NCBI RefSeq assembly: GCF_031143425.1
Contig: NC_090450.1
Location: 214,903,442 to 214,967,441, forward strand
Length of the DNA stretch: 64,000 nucleotides
Direction of reading: 5' to 3'
Source of the DNA: Pleurodeles waltl
Lineage: Eukaryota; Chordata; Amphibia; Caudata; Salamandridae
A program made the position numbers and the translations under genes. The notes under the pieces are model-generated. The model was not told the DNA's origin, ran no database searches, and saw only the letters and a list, made by a program, of their open reading frames with translations. Below are positions 1-10,150 of the stretch, one piece after another; positions within the stretch are counted from its first letter, which is position 1, and every line of letters begins with the position of its first letter.

Positions 1-2812
1 ACATGCAAAGCTCCTACTATACCACTGGTGTCATATGCACAATATCATAAGAAAACACAATACACAGATATACTAAAAATAAAGGTACTTTATTTTTATG
101 ACAATATGCCAAAAGTATCTCAGTGAGTACCCTCAGTATGAGGATGCCAAATATACACAAGATATATGTACACAATACCAAAAATATGCAGTAATAGCAA
201 AAGGAAGTAATGCAAGCAATGTAGATTTACAGTAGATTGCAATAGGAGCACATAGGTATAGGGGCAACACAAACCATATACTCAAAAAGTGGAATGCGAA
301 ACACGAATGGACTCCAAACCTATGTGAGCTTGTAGAGGGTCGCTGGGACTGTAAGAAAACAGTGAGGGTTATTAAAATAGCCCACCCCAAGACCCTGAAA
401 AGTAGGTGTAAAGTGCACCTATATTCCCCAGAGAGCACAGAAGTTGTGATAGGGGAATTCTGCAAGGAAGACCAACACCAGAAATGCAACCAAAGTGGAT
501 TTCTGGACGAGAGTACCTGTGGAATAAGGGGACCAAGTCCAAGAGTCGCAACAAAGTCGAGAGTGGGCAGATGCCCAGGAAATGCCAGCTGAGGGTGCAA
601 AGAAGCTGCCACCGGATGGTAGAAGCTGTGGATTCTGCAAGAACAAAGAGGACTAGGAACTTCCCCTTCGGAGGATGGATGTCCCACGTCGTGAAAAAGC
701 TTGCAGAGGTGTTCTCACGCAGAAAGACCACAAACAAGCCTTGCTAGCTGCAAGGGTTGTAGTTAGGGTTTTTGGATGCTGCTGTGGCCCAGGAGGGACC
801 AGGATGTCGCCACTTCGATGAGGAGACAGAGGGGGCGCCCAGTAAAGCAGAGAGCCCTCACAGAAGCAGGCAGCACTAGTAGAAGTACCAGAACAGGCAC
901 TTGGAAGAGGAGTGAACTGGAGCTCACCCGAAGACACAAAAGGGAGTCCCACGACGCCGGAGGACAACTCAGGAGCTTGTGCACTGCAGGTTAGAGTGTC
1001 AGGGACCCAGGCTTGGCTGTGCACGAAGGAAATCCTGGAAGAGTGCACAGGAGCCGGAGCAGCTGCAAATCATGTGGTGCCAAGCAATGCAGTCGAGTGT
1101 AGGGAGGCAAGGACTTACCTCCACCAAACTTGGACTGAAGAGTCACTGGACTGTGGGAGTCACTTGGACAGAGTTGCTGAGTTCCAGGGACCACGCTAGT
1201 CGTCCTGAGAGGGGACCCAGAGGATCGGTGATGCAGTCTTTTCTTGCCTGCGGTTGCAGGGGGAAGATTCCGTCGTCCCTCAGGAGATTTCTTCAGAGCT
1301 CCTGGTGCAAGAAGGAGGCAGGCTACCCCCAGAGCATGCACCACCAGAAAACAGGCGGGAAAGCGGAAGGATCAGCGATACAAGGTTGCAGTAGTCATCT
1401 TTGCTACTTTGTTGCGGTTTTGCAGACGTCCTGAGCAGACAGCGGTCGATCCTTTGGCAGAAGGTGAAGACAGAGATGCAGAGGAACTCTGATGAGCTCT
1501 TGCATTCATTATCTAAAGAATTCCCCAAAGCAGAGACCCTAAATAGCCAGAAAAGGAGGTTTGGCTACCTAGGAAGGAGGATAGGCTAGCAACACAGGTA
1601 AGAGCCTATCAGAAGGAGTCTCTGACATCACCTGCTGGCACTGCCCACTCAGAGCAGTCCAGTGTGCCAGCAGCACCTCTGTTTCCAAGATGGCAGAGGT
1701 CTGGAGCACACTGGTGGAGCTCTGGGCACCTCCCCTGGGAGGTGCAGGTCAGGGGAGTGGTTACTCCCCTTTCCTTTGTCCAGTTTCGCGCCAGAGCAGG
1801 GCTGGGGGATCCCTGAACTGGTGTAGACTGGCTTATGCAGAGATGGGCACCATCTGTGTCCATCAAAGCATTTCCAGAGGCTGGGGGAGGCTACTCCTCC
1901 CCAGCCATGACACCTTTTTCCAAGGGCAGAGGGTGTAACACCCTCTCTCTGAGGAAGTCCTTTGTTCTGCCTTCCTGGGCCAAGCCTGCCTGGACCCCAG
2001 GAGGGCAGAAACCTGTCTGAGGGGTTGGCAGCAGCAGCAGCTGCAGTGAAACCCTGGGAAAGGTAGTTTGGCAGTACCCGGGTCTGTGTTAGAGACTCGG
2101 GGATCACAGAATTGTGACAATTCCATGATCTTAGACATGTTACATGGCCATGTTCGGAGTTACCATTGTGACGCTATACATATGTCGTGACATATGCATA
2201 GTGCACGCGTGAAATGGTGTCCCCGCGCTCACAAAGTCCGAGGAATTTGCCCTGAACGATGTGGGGGCACCTTGGCTAGTGCCAGGGTGCCCACACACTA
2301 AGTAACTTAGCAATCAACCTTTACCAGGTAAAGGTTAGACATATAGGTGACTTATAAGTTACTTAAGTGCAGTGGTAAATGGCTGTGAATAACGTGGACG
2401 TTATTTCACTCAGGCTGCTGTGGCAGGCCTGTGTAAGAATTGTCAGAGCTTCCTATGGGTGGCAAAAGAAATGCTGCAGCCCATAGGGATCTCCTGGAAC
2501 CCCAATACCCTGGGTACCTCAGTACCATATACTAGGGAATTATAAGGGTGTTCCAGTATGCCAATGTGAATTGGTGAAATTGGTCACTAGCCTGTTAGTG
2601 ACAATTTAGAAAGCAGAGAGAGCATAACCAGTGAGGTTCTGGTTAGCAGAGCCTCAGTGAGACAGTTAGTCATCAGACAGGGAACACATACAGGGCACAC
2701 TTGTGAGCACTGGGGCCCTGGTTGGCAGGGTCCCAGTGACACATACACTAAAACAACATATATAAAGTGAAATATGGGGGTAACATGCCAGGCAAGATGG
2801 TACTTTCCTACA
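1..2812 (-). mobile_element. LTR-like element, copy A (antisense, 5' part outside window)
   Basis: This is the same repeat as 7191-13751 (sense) and 20692-30506 (antisense). The copy runs off the left edge; comparison with copy C suggests about 150 bp are missing. It ends in TTTCCTACA at 2812, the reverse complement of the TGTAGGAAA start of copy B. Family features are TG..CA ends, short imperfect 5-bp flanking repeats in the other copies, and one AATAAA near the sense 3' end. No gag, pol or other recognisable protein is encoded; the open frames here are scattered and unlike anything I know. It is best read as a very long solo LTR or a non-autonomous LTR element. Sense strand is inferred from the position of the poly(A) signal. 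Confidence 0.7.
75..97 (-). promoter_or_regulatory. Palindromic poly(A) signal of LTR copy A
   Basis: The arms AAAAATAAAG (75-84) and CTTTATTTTT (88-97) are perfect reverse complements around a 3-bp centre, so AATAAA is present on both strands. On the minus (sense) strand it sits about 230 bp from the expected LTR 3' end, where an R-region signal is expected. Function is inferred. Confidence 0.5.
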
Positions 2813-3016
2813 CCTGTGCTGCATTCTACAGCACACATAGAAAGAGGAAAATGCCTCCAAGGATTGTTTTTGTATAGGAATGTGTCCAATGGTGCACAAA
2901 AAAAACAATCCTACCTGTAAAACAGGCATCCTTGCACTATGGTGCTAGGGTGCCTGCATTGGTGCACCAGTGCAAGGAGAAAGAAGAAATGTTTGATATC
3001 TTTGTAAATATGGACC
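2813..3016. mobile_element. MITE, right-hand remnant
   Basis: This is the 3' part of the element seen more fully at 36357-36899, ending TTTGTAAATATGGACC. The left part is absent because LTR copy A abuts at 2812. It contains the same short inverted repeats (GTGCTGCA../..TGCAGCAC type and AAGGATTG/CAATCCTT type) as the fuller copy. Confidence 0.5.
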
Positions 3017-4800
3017 ATTTCTCCAGGGCCGGATTTCACTCCGTACCCACCACAAGTGTAAATCCCCTAGCATTCGAATGTACAATAAGTACAGGGAACA
3101 CATTCTCATGAATGTCCACATCTGTCTATATCTATTTTCCTGTGTCTCCAGTTATTGCTTGAAAGACTCTGATATTTGTTTGGTGGTATGATGTTTGTAA
3201 TTGTTACACAATTACACACATTGTTAAAACAATTTTCATTCCGATGAGGATTTAAAATTCCTTTAGACTTCTTTGAATACATTTTTGTGTGTGGCAAACG
3301 TAGGGTACTGGTTCCTTAGAGGCTTCATGTTGAATGCATGCTATGTTCCATTAAGTTATTTGGGGTAACACTTGCTGGGTTTCCTTAGCCCAAACAAGAA
3401 ACTGCAACCTCTTTAGACAAAAGTGAATCTGGCAAGTGTCTCTCACCTCACCTGCAGAGTTATGCTCATGTGAGAAAAGGTGTGTTGGACAAACATCTAA
3501 AAGAACCTTCCATGGTTGGAGAAAGCTGGATAGCTGCTTTAAACCTTGGAACCTCTAAGCACACATAAGTACTGGTATTTTATAACAGAAAATTAAGAGC
3601 TATTCTCCTACTTACAACATGAGAAATAGTTGTTGCCATGATTATTATTAACACAGCAAACAAAATAAGTAAAAGAGTAAACCTTAAGTGTACTGTAATC
3701 CTATGTTATCGCACATCTTTAACCAGTTATCCTATTCATACTTCTGCTCTTACAAAATGATTTACATCATAGTTTGTTTTAGAATATTTATGCCAAGGTA
3801 TGTACAGCTTCATGTAACTTTATAACACAAGGTGTGAAGCTGTGGATTCAACGTTTAGCATCCCTCAAGGATCTGTCCCATCTGCTTTGCCTCTTCCCAC
3901 TTACCAGCATCTCTTAGAACTTTTCTTTACATACTTGTCTATGGAAGCAGGAGAGGGTTGCTCAGAGTAGGATCTTGCTGGAGTGGAAAGACATTTTCTG
4001 CTGTCTTTACTGCTGGAGAATAAAATGAATCAGTAGCCCCTTTTCACAGGCCAATCTCTGTCTGGCTATATCAAAGCAGAGACTTGCCACTAAACCCATA
4101 TCCCGACAGCTCCCCCTTCCCTCGAGCTCCTTACCTGAATCATCTTAACTCTATCAGGATTGTCCCAAATGGAGGTGGTGTTGATATGTGTCGGGAGGGG
4201 TTAAAGACAAGGGTGGCTGCTGTCAGGGCAACTTGGCAGTGTTGGGGACACAAAACAGTCAATTAAAATAGAAATTTAAAAAAACTTACCAAGAGCCTGC
4301 CCCATTTCCGCTCTTCTGTCTCCACTCACTGCAGGCACAGCACAGGCTCCTCACCTGTACTGCAGCCAATCCTAACTCTGCTCTCATGCTGCTAGCAGCA
4401 TGAGATACGTAAGGATTGGCCTGAGCGCCCTGGATTTCCTCTCCCAGGCAGTCTGGAAGCCTGTGCCTGCTGTCTCCAATCCAGCAACACAGCTTGTTTT
4501 GGAGCGAGCTCAGTTCGCCTGTGGGTTGTGCCATCCTGAGATGGCCAGCCAAGCCCACATGCACAATGAGGGGGGTGTACACACCTTCCCTTCCCTGCAT
4601 GTCATCCCCCATGGCCCTGCTCCCTTGAAAAATAAAACAATAATTAACATTTTGATCATCGCTCCCCCCTGAGGGGATGCGACTCTAGAGATTGGGACAT
4701 TTTGGAGGAACAGCCACACTGTAGCCTGCCCGACGGATACAACCCTCATTTCCCTGTCAGCTGATGTGGACCACGCTGGTACAGAGGGCCTGATGCGGTT
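3017..4800. other. Anonymous AT-rich DNA (duplicated at about 36900-38680)
   Basis: No coding region, RNA gene or transposon terminus is recognised. The only clear structure is a nested inverted repeat at 4365-4420: outer arms GCCAATCCT/AGGATTGGC enclose a perfect 24-bp palindrome at 4382-4405 centred on CTAG. The second copy keeps the outer arms but has a mismatch in the inner palindrome. Confidence 0.5.
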
Positions 4801-5059
4801 CATGGCAGGTTGGGCCTGGGGGCTTTAGCGGCCTTCCCAGAGTCGGCCCAGTGTGGCATGTGACCCCCAATGTTCTGCAAACTCACACCTCAAAACTACT
4901 GGAAGTGTGGGCAAAATAGTTGGTTCTGGGATGGTGGGCCTTGTATACTTGTATTGCATGTCACCCCTTCAAACCTGGTGTCGGTGGAGGAGCATTAACT
5001 CCTGACATTGGCAACCCCTTGCAGTCCTGGCTCTTACACCCCTTTATACTTAACAAGTG

Positions 5060-5994
5060 ATGGGTAAAGGAGATCCTAAACAGCAGAAGCTTGCATTTGA
5101 CAAGCAGAAACAAACACCTCAACATAGCGCACCCACAATGTCTGAGACAAGGGCCTGCGGGGTCGAGGACTCTGCTATATCCATCAATGCCACTGCTATA
5201 ATGATGGAGTTATGTGCCATTTTCAAGGCCATCAATGTAAGGTTGTGACACAATAGCTAGCCATCTTGATCGGATGGGGGAGTGACTTGACCAGCATGAT
5301 ATGCGACGGGCACACACAGAGGACCGAATATCAAAAACAGAGGAAACTGCTGCCAAAATGGCCAAGAGTTTGGAGGTACTGGAATCCCACCTGCGCACTG
5401 TCACCCTAACAATGAGGACCACAATGCTAGGGGCAGATGCAACAATATTCATATTCTGGGAGTGGCTGAAACAACAAATACAGGGCACATTGACCTCTTT
5501 GTTGAATGCCTGCTCATGGAGTTGTTTGACCATGCTAGCTGTACCTCCATGTTCGTGGTGGAATGTACGTAAAGATAGCTCATGGCACAACCTGTGCCGG
5601 GAGCTCCCCCTCGACCGATTTTTGCACGTGTTCTAAACTACAGGGACCGTGACATGGCGCTCCGCCTGTCCTGATAAAAGACTCCTTTGCAATATCAAGG
5701 AGCCACAATTTCCATCTACCCAGACTTCACTGTGGCAGTGTAAGAAGCCAGACAGAAGTTTCAGGATGCTAAGGCAGCCCTTTGAATCTGGGTTTCTGAT
5801 ATGGCATGATCTATTACAGCAGACTCTGTGTCGATGTCCAGGGCAAGACATGTCTCTTCGATAAGCCGGTTGAGGTACTTGACTTTTACAAGAAACACAC
5901 CAAGGAGAAATCACGTTCAGCCCACTCATCGCCACACCAATCCCCATCACATACCCCTGGGACATCCAGCCATGACATGTTTTTGGAGACATAA
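5060..5994 (+). pseudogene. L1/Tx1-type LINE ORF1 pseudogene, copy 1
   Basis: In several frames the translation shows the layout of an L1-type ORF1 RNA-binding protein: a basic start (MGKGDPKQQKL), a coiled-coil stretch (EDRISKTEETAAKMAKSLEV), a segment resembling the RRM (best read in copy 2 as CNNIHILGVAE), then NYRDRDMALRLS, and a C-terminal piece resembling GKTCLFDKPVEVLDFYKKH. These match the order coiled coil, RRM, C-terminal domain. Stops and frameshifts break it (near 5247, 5290, 5410 and 5640), so it cannot be translated whole. In copy 2 the matching ORF2 follows downstream; here ORF2 is missing because the duplicated segment ends at 7105. Confidence 0.7.
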
Positions 5995-6227
5995 CTACAG
6001 CCCAATCTCTGAAGGGCTAAAACATTTCTACCCTGCTGGCTGTGGGGCCTGCTTGTTGCATGTGCATCATGGCCCTTCTCCTAATTATCTCCCCCCTAGG
6101 TGCACAGTGTTGGCTGGCTGGATCTCGAGACTGCTCAACAATGGATACAGTGCTCATACCTAACTATGCGACAGGTGGACCACCCGCTGATGCGTTGCCA
6201 CCCCTCAATGATTGATACCCACACTAT

Positions 6228-7105
6228 GGGGGTCATTATGAACCTGGCGGTGAGTGGTAATGTGGCGGCAGTCCCGCAAACAGGCTGGTGGTACATACTG
6301 CCACATTATGAGACTGGCAGGTTGGCTTCAGACAACCCGCCACTTCTCCACTCAGACCTCCATGGCTGTAGCAGCCGCCAGGCTGGAGATGTTAATCTCC
6401 AGCCCAACAGCCGCTATAGTACCGCCAGCAGCATTTTGAACCAGCCTACCACCATGTTTTTTCTTGATGTTGACAATGCCACGAAAACCATGGCGGTAGG
6501 CCTTACCGGTGACAGGGAATTCCTTCATTTCACTGTAGGTGGCTCACACACACCCCGAACACTCCCCAAATGCTCCCCACCCCCCTCCATCCACACTCCC
6601 CCCTTCTGATCCCCTCACCCCCCATAGACGCACACACCTGCAGACAATCACCACGCATACCTACACCCACTCACTCACACTGGCATACACGCATACATCT
6701 AGAAATGCTCACACACATTTGTACACACATTCACACTCACATTACCATTCGTACACACATTCACACACATGCATACGCCCACACAAACAACCCTACACAC
6801 ACAGACGCATTCACGCTCACACTCACACATTCATGCACACAACCCCACACACACACAACACCCCCACACCCCCTTCCCTGTCGGAAGCCCAACTTACCTT
6901 CTTCCAGGTGGTCTTCCGGCAGGGAACGGGAAGGGGCGCTGCTACTGCCAGCAGCGTCCTCCAGCAGAACACTGCCAGGCCGTATCACAGGTCAAGATAC
7001 AGCTGGTGGTGGTCTACTGGCGTGGCGGTGCTGGTGGTAGCAGCGCCACCTTACCACCATCCGCCAGTATGAACACGGATTTCTACCCTTTTTGTGGCGG
7101 AAGTC
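6228..7105. mobile_element. Harbinger-type MITE, copy 1 (right end lost)
   Basis: It begins GGGGGTCATTATGAACC after TAT (6225-6227), as in the complete copy at 40104-41036. It contains the same CA-rich microsatellite and a paired TTCCCTGTCGGAAG / CTTCCGGCAGGGAA inverted repeat. The right TIR is absent because homology to copy 2 stops at 7105. A reverse-oriented relative lies at 19126-20108. No coding capacity. Confidence 0.7.
6620..6870. repeat. CA-rich microsatellite inside MITE
   Basis: Impure (CA)n with CACTCA, CATACA and CACATT variants. It is shared with 40450-40690 and, as GT on the + strand, with 19490-19700. The long open frames here are low-complexity artefacts. Confidence 0.8.
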
Positions 7106-7190
7106 CACATCCACATCACCAGTGTAGGATGGCATGAACCACAAGAATGCAAATGTAATGAATTAATGAATAAAGATCATTATGAATGTG
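7106..7190. other. Short unassigned stretch before LTR copy B
   Basis: 85 bp not shared with the duplication partner. It carries AATAAAG near 7170 and ends ATGTG, which resembles ATGAG after the LTR end at 13752-13756, so it is probably the target-site flank of copy B. Confidence 0.4.
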
Positions 7191-8589
7191 TGTAGGAAAG
7201 TACCATTTTGCCTGGCATGTTAGCCCCATTTTTTACCTGTATGTATTTTTGTTTTTGTCTGTGTCATTGGGATCCTGCTAGCCAGGACCCCAGTGCTCAC
7301 AAAGTGTGCCCTGTATGTGTTCCCTGTGTGGTGCCTAACTGTATCACTGAGGCTCTGCTAACCAGAACCTCAGTGTTTATACTCTCTCTGCTTTTAAAAT
7401 TGTCACTGCAGGCTAGTGACTAATTTGACCAATTCTGATTGGCACACTGGAACACCCTCATAGTTCCCTAGTATATGGTACCTAGGTACCCAGGGTATTG
7501 GGGTTCCAGGAGATCCCAATGGGCTGCAGCCACCCATAGGGACTTCAGACAATTCATACACAGGACTGCCACTGCAGCCTGAGTGAAATAACGTCCACAT
7601 TATTTCACAGCCATTTTTCACTGCACTTAAGTAACTTATAAGTCACCTATATGTCTAACCCTCACTTAGTGAAGGTTGGGTGCAAAGTTACTTAGTGTGA
7701 GGGCACCCTGGCACTAGCCAAGGTGCCCCCACATTGTTCAGGGCAATTTCTCCGGACTTTGTGAGTGCGGGGACACCATTACATGTGTGCACTACATATA
7801 GGTCAATACCTATGTAGCGTCACAATGGTAACTCCAAACATGGACATGTAACATGTCTAGGATCATGGAATTGTCACCCTAACACCATTCTGGTATTGGG
7901 GGGGACAATTCCATACATCCCTGGGGCTCCAGCATAGAGGCCGGGTACTGCCAAACTAACTCTCTGCAGCTACTGCTGCTGCAAACCCTCAGACAGGTTT
8001 CAGCCTCCCTAGGGCCTGGGCAGCTTAGTCCCAGGAAGGCAGAACAAAGGATTTCCTCTGAGAGAGGGTGTTACACCCTCTCCCTTTGGAAATAGGTGTT
8101 AAGGGCCTGAGAGGAGTAGCCTCTGCTGGCCTCTGGAAATGCTTTGAAGAGCACAGATGGTGCCCTCCTTGCATAAGCCAGTCTACGCCGGTTCAGGGAT
8201 CCCCCAGCCCTGCTCTGGTGCATAACTGGACAAAGGAAAGGGGAGTGACCACTCCCCTGACCAGCACCTCCCCAGGGGAGGTGCCCAGAGCTCCTCCAGT
8301 GTGTCCCAGACCTCTGTCATCTTGAATGCAAGGTGTTGGGCACAATGGAGACCTCTGAGTGGCCAGTGCCAGCAGGTGACATCAGAGACTCCTCCTGATA
8401 GGTGATTACCTCTCTCTGTAGCCAATCCTCCTCTGTGGGCTATTTAGGGTCTCTCCTGTGGGTTTCTCATCAGATAACGAATACAAAAGCTCCCCAGAGT
8501 TCCTCTGCACTTCTCTCTTCGACTTCTGCCAAGGATCGACCGCTGACTGCTCCAGGATGCCTGCAAAACTGCAACAAAGTAGCAAGAAC

Positions 8590-8596
8590 ACTATCA
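8590..8596. repeat. Probable target-site duplication of the L2 LINE (left)
   Basis: ACTATCA here and ACAATCA at 12284-12290 flank the LINE. The uninterrupted LTR copy A (near 1385-1405, reverse complement) reads through this point, supporting the boundary. One mismatch. Confidence 0.5.
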
Positions 8597-8616
8597 GTCA
8601 ATCAATCAATCAATCA
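8597..8616 (-). repeat. 3' tail of L2 LINE, (TGAT)n type
   Basis: The + strand reads a run of TCAA/ATCA units, that is GATTGATT on the LINE strand, just after a conserved end resembling GCGCTCTATAAATA. The other L2 copy ends with GCGCGCTTTATAAATG and TGATTTGATC-type units. Short repeat tails rather than poly(A) fit the L2/CR1 group. Confidence 0.7.
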
Positions 8617-8683
8617 CAGATATTTATAGAGCGCACTACTTACCCGTTAGGGTTCCAAGGCGCTGGGGGGGGGGGGAGGATTG

Positions 8684-10150
8684 CTACTGCTCGAAGAGCC
8701 AGGTCTTGAGCAGTCTTCTGAAGGCGAGTAGGTCTTGGGTCTGTCGGAGGTAGGTAGGGAGCGTGTTCCAGGTCTTGGCGGCGAGGTAGGTGAAGGATCT
8801 GCCGCCGGAGGTGGTTCGTTGGATGCGGAGGATGTTGGCGAGGGCGAGGGTCGCGGAGCGCAGTTGGCAGGTCGGAGTATAGAAGATGAGGCTGTCGTTG
8901 AGGTAGGAGGGGCCGGCATTGTGAAGTGCCTTGTGTGCGTGGGTGAGGAGCTGGAAGGTGACCCTTTTGTTGACTGGGAGCCAGTGGAGTACTTTGAGGT
9001 GAGGGGTGATGTGGCTGTGGCGGGGTGCGTTGGTGATAAGTCGGGCTGAGGCGTTTTGGATGCGTTGGAGGCATTGTAGGTGTTTCGCTGGGATTCCTGC
9101 ACAGAGTGCGTTGCCGTAGTCCAGTCTGCTGCTGACGAGGGCGTGGGTTATTGTCTTCCTGGTGTCGGTCGGGATCCACTTGTAGATCCTGCGGAGGGTG
9201 CGGAGGGTGTTGTAGCAGGAGGAGGTGACGGCGTTGACTTGTCTGTCCATGGAGAGTGCGGAGTCGAGGATGAATACCAAGTTGCGGGCGTGGTCGGTGG
9301 GCGTCGGGGGGTTCCGAGGGAGGTGGGCCACCATGAGTCGTTCCAGGCAGAGGGGGAGGTCCCGAGGATGAGGATTTCTGTCTTGTTGTGTTGAGCTTCA
9401 GGAGGCTATCTCTCATCCAGTCGGCGACTGCCTTCATACCCTCGTGGAGGTTGGCTTTGGCGGTGGCAGGGTCGTTGGTGAGGGAGAGGATGATCTGGGT
9501 GTCGTCGGCGTAGGTGATGATGTTGAGGTCGAAACGGCGGGCCACTTGTGCGAGGGGGGCCATGTATATGTTGAACAGCGTTGGACTCAGGGAGGAGCCC
9601 TGGGTGACGCCGCAGATGATGTTGTTGGCTTCTGAGAGGAAGGGTGGGAGGCGAACAGTCTGTGTTCTGCCAGAGAGGAAGGATGTGGTCCAGGCTAGGG
9701 CTTTTTCCTGGATTCCGGCTTCTTGGAGGCGTGACAGTAGGGTGTGATGGCAGGCTGTGTCGAAGGCCGCTGAGAGGTCTAGGAGAATGAGGGCGGAGGT
9801 CTCGCCGCGGTCTCGGTGCTGTGGTTGCGTCTGAATCCCGTTTGTGAGGGGTCGAGAACATTGTTGTCTTCGATGTGGCGTGTCAGCTGAAGGTTGACGA
9901 TCTTTTCTGCGACTTTGGCTGGGTAGGGGAGGAGGGAGATGGGGCGGAAGTTCTTGAGGTCCTTGGGGTCGGCTTTTGGTTTCTTGAGGAGGGCGTTGAT
10001 GTCTGCGTGCTTCCAGTTTTCTGGGAAGGTGCCTGTTTCGAAGGAGGCGTTGATAATCTTGCAGAGTTGGGGCGCGATGATAGAGTCGGCTTTGTTGAAG
10101 ATGTGGTGGGGGCAGGGGTCAGTCGGTGATCCGGAGTGGATGGAGTTCAT
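8684..10150 (-). pseudogene. L2-type LINE reverse transcriptase (frameshifted)
   Basis: Reads from MNSIHSGSPTDPCPHHIFNK (ATG at 10148-10150) through FRPISLLPYPAKVAEKI and DPSQTGFRRNHSTET, then changes frame near 9780-9860 to reach LSAAFDT and GSSLSPTLFNIYM, and again near 9563 for the catalytic TYADDTQIILS. A further shift near 9340-9400 leads to the C-terminal part (RLDYGNALCAG, LHWLPVNKRVTF, AAKTWNTLP, KTWLFEQ) ending at 8684. The YADD catalytic box is intact, so decay is by indels. The enzyme would copy LINE RNA at a nicked chromosomal site. The ATG overlaps the stop of the upstream endonuclease frame (ATGA). Confidence 0.85.

Larger units (their letters stand above)
2813..7105. repeat. 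4.2-kb direct duplication, copy 1
   Basis: This stretch matches 36698-40928 in the same orientation with few visible differences, small indels and base changes. It holds the tail of a MITE, about 2 kb of anonymous AT-rich DNA, an L1-type 5' region and ORF1 pseudogene, and a Harbinger MITE inserted at the same place in both copies. The left limit is the junction with LTR copy A. The right limit lies inside the MITE, after GGAAGTC at 7105, where the two copies abruptly stop matching. Because both carry the same nested insertion, they derive from one already-nested segment. Confidence 0.85.

Noticed and set aside
133..1434. Several overlapping open frames of 60-184 codons
   Set aside because: They lie in the LTR-like element, on both strands, with no domain and no conservation of frame in copies B and C.
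6539..7137. His/Thr/Pro-rich open frames
   Set aside because: Produced by the CA microsatellite inside a MITE; low complexity and not a protein.
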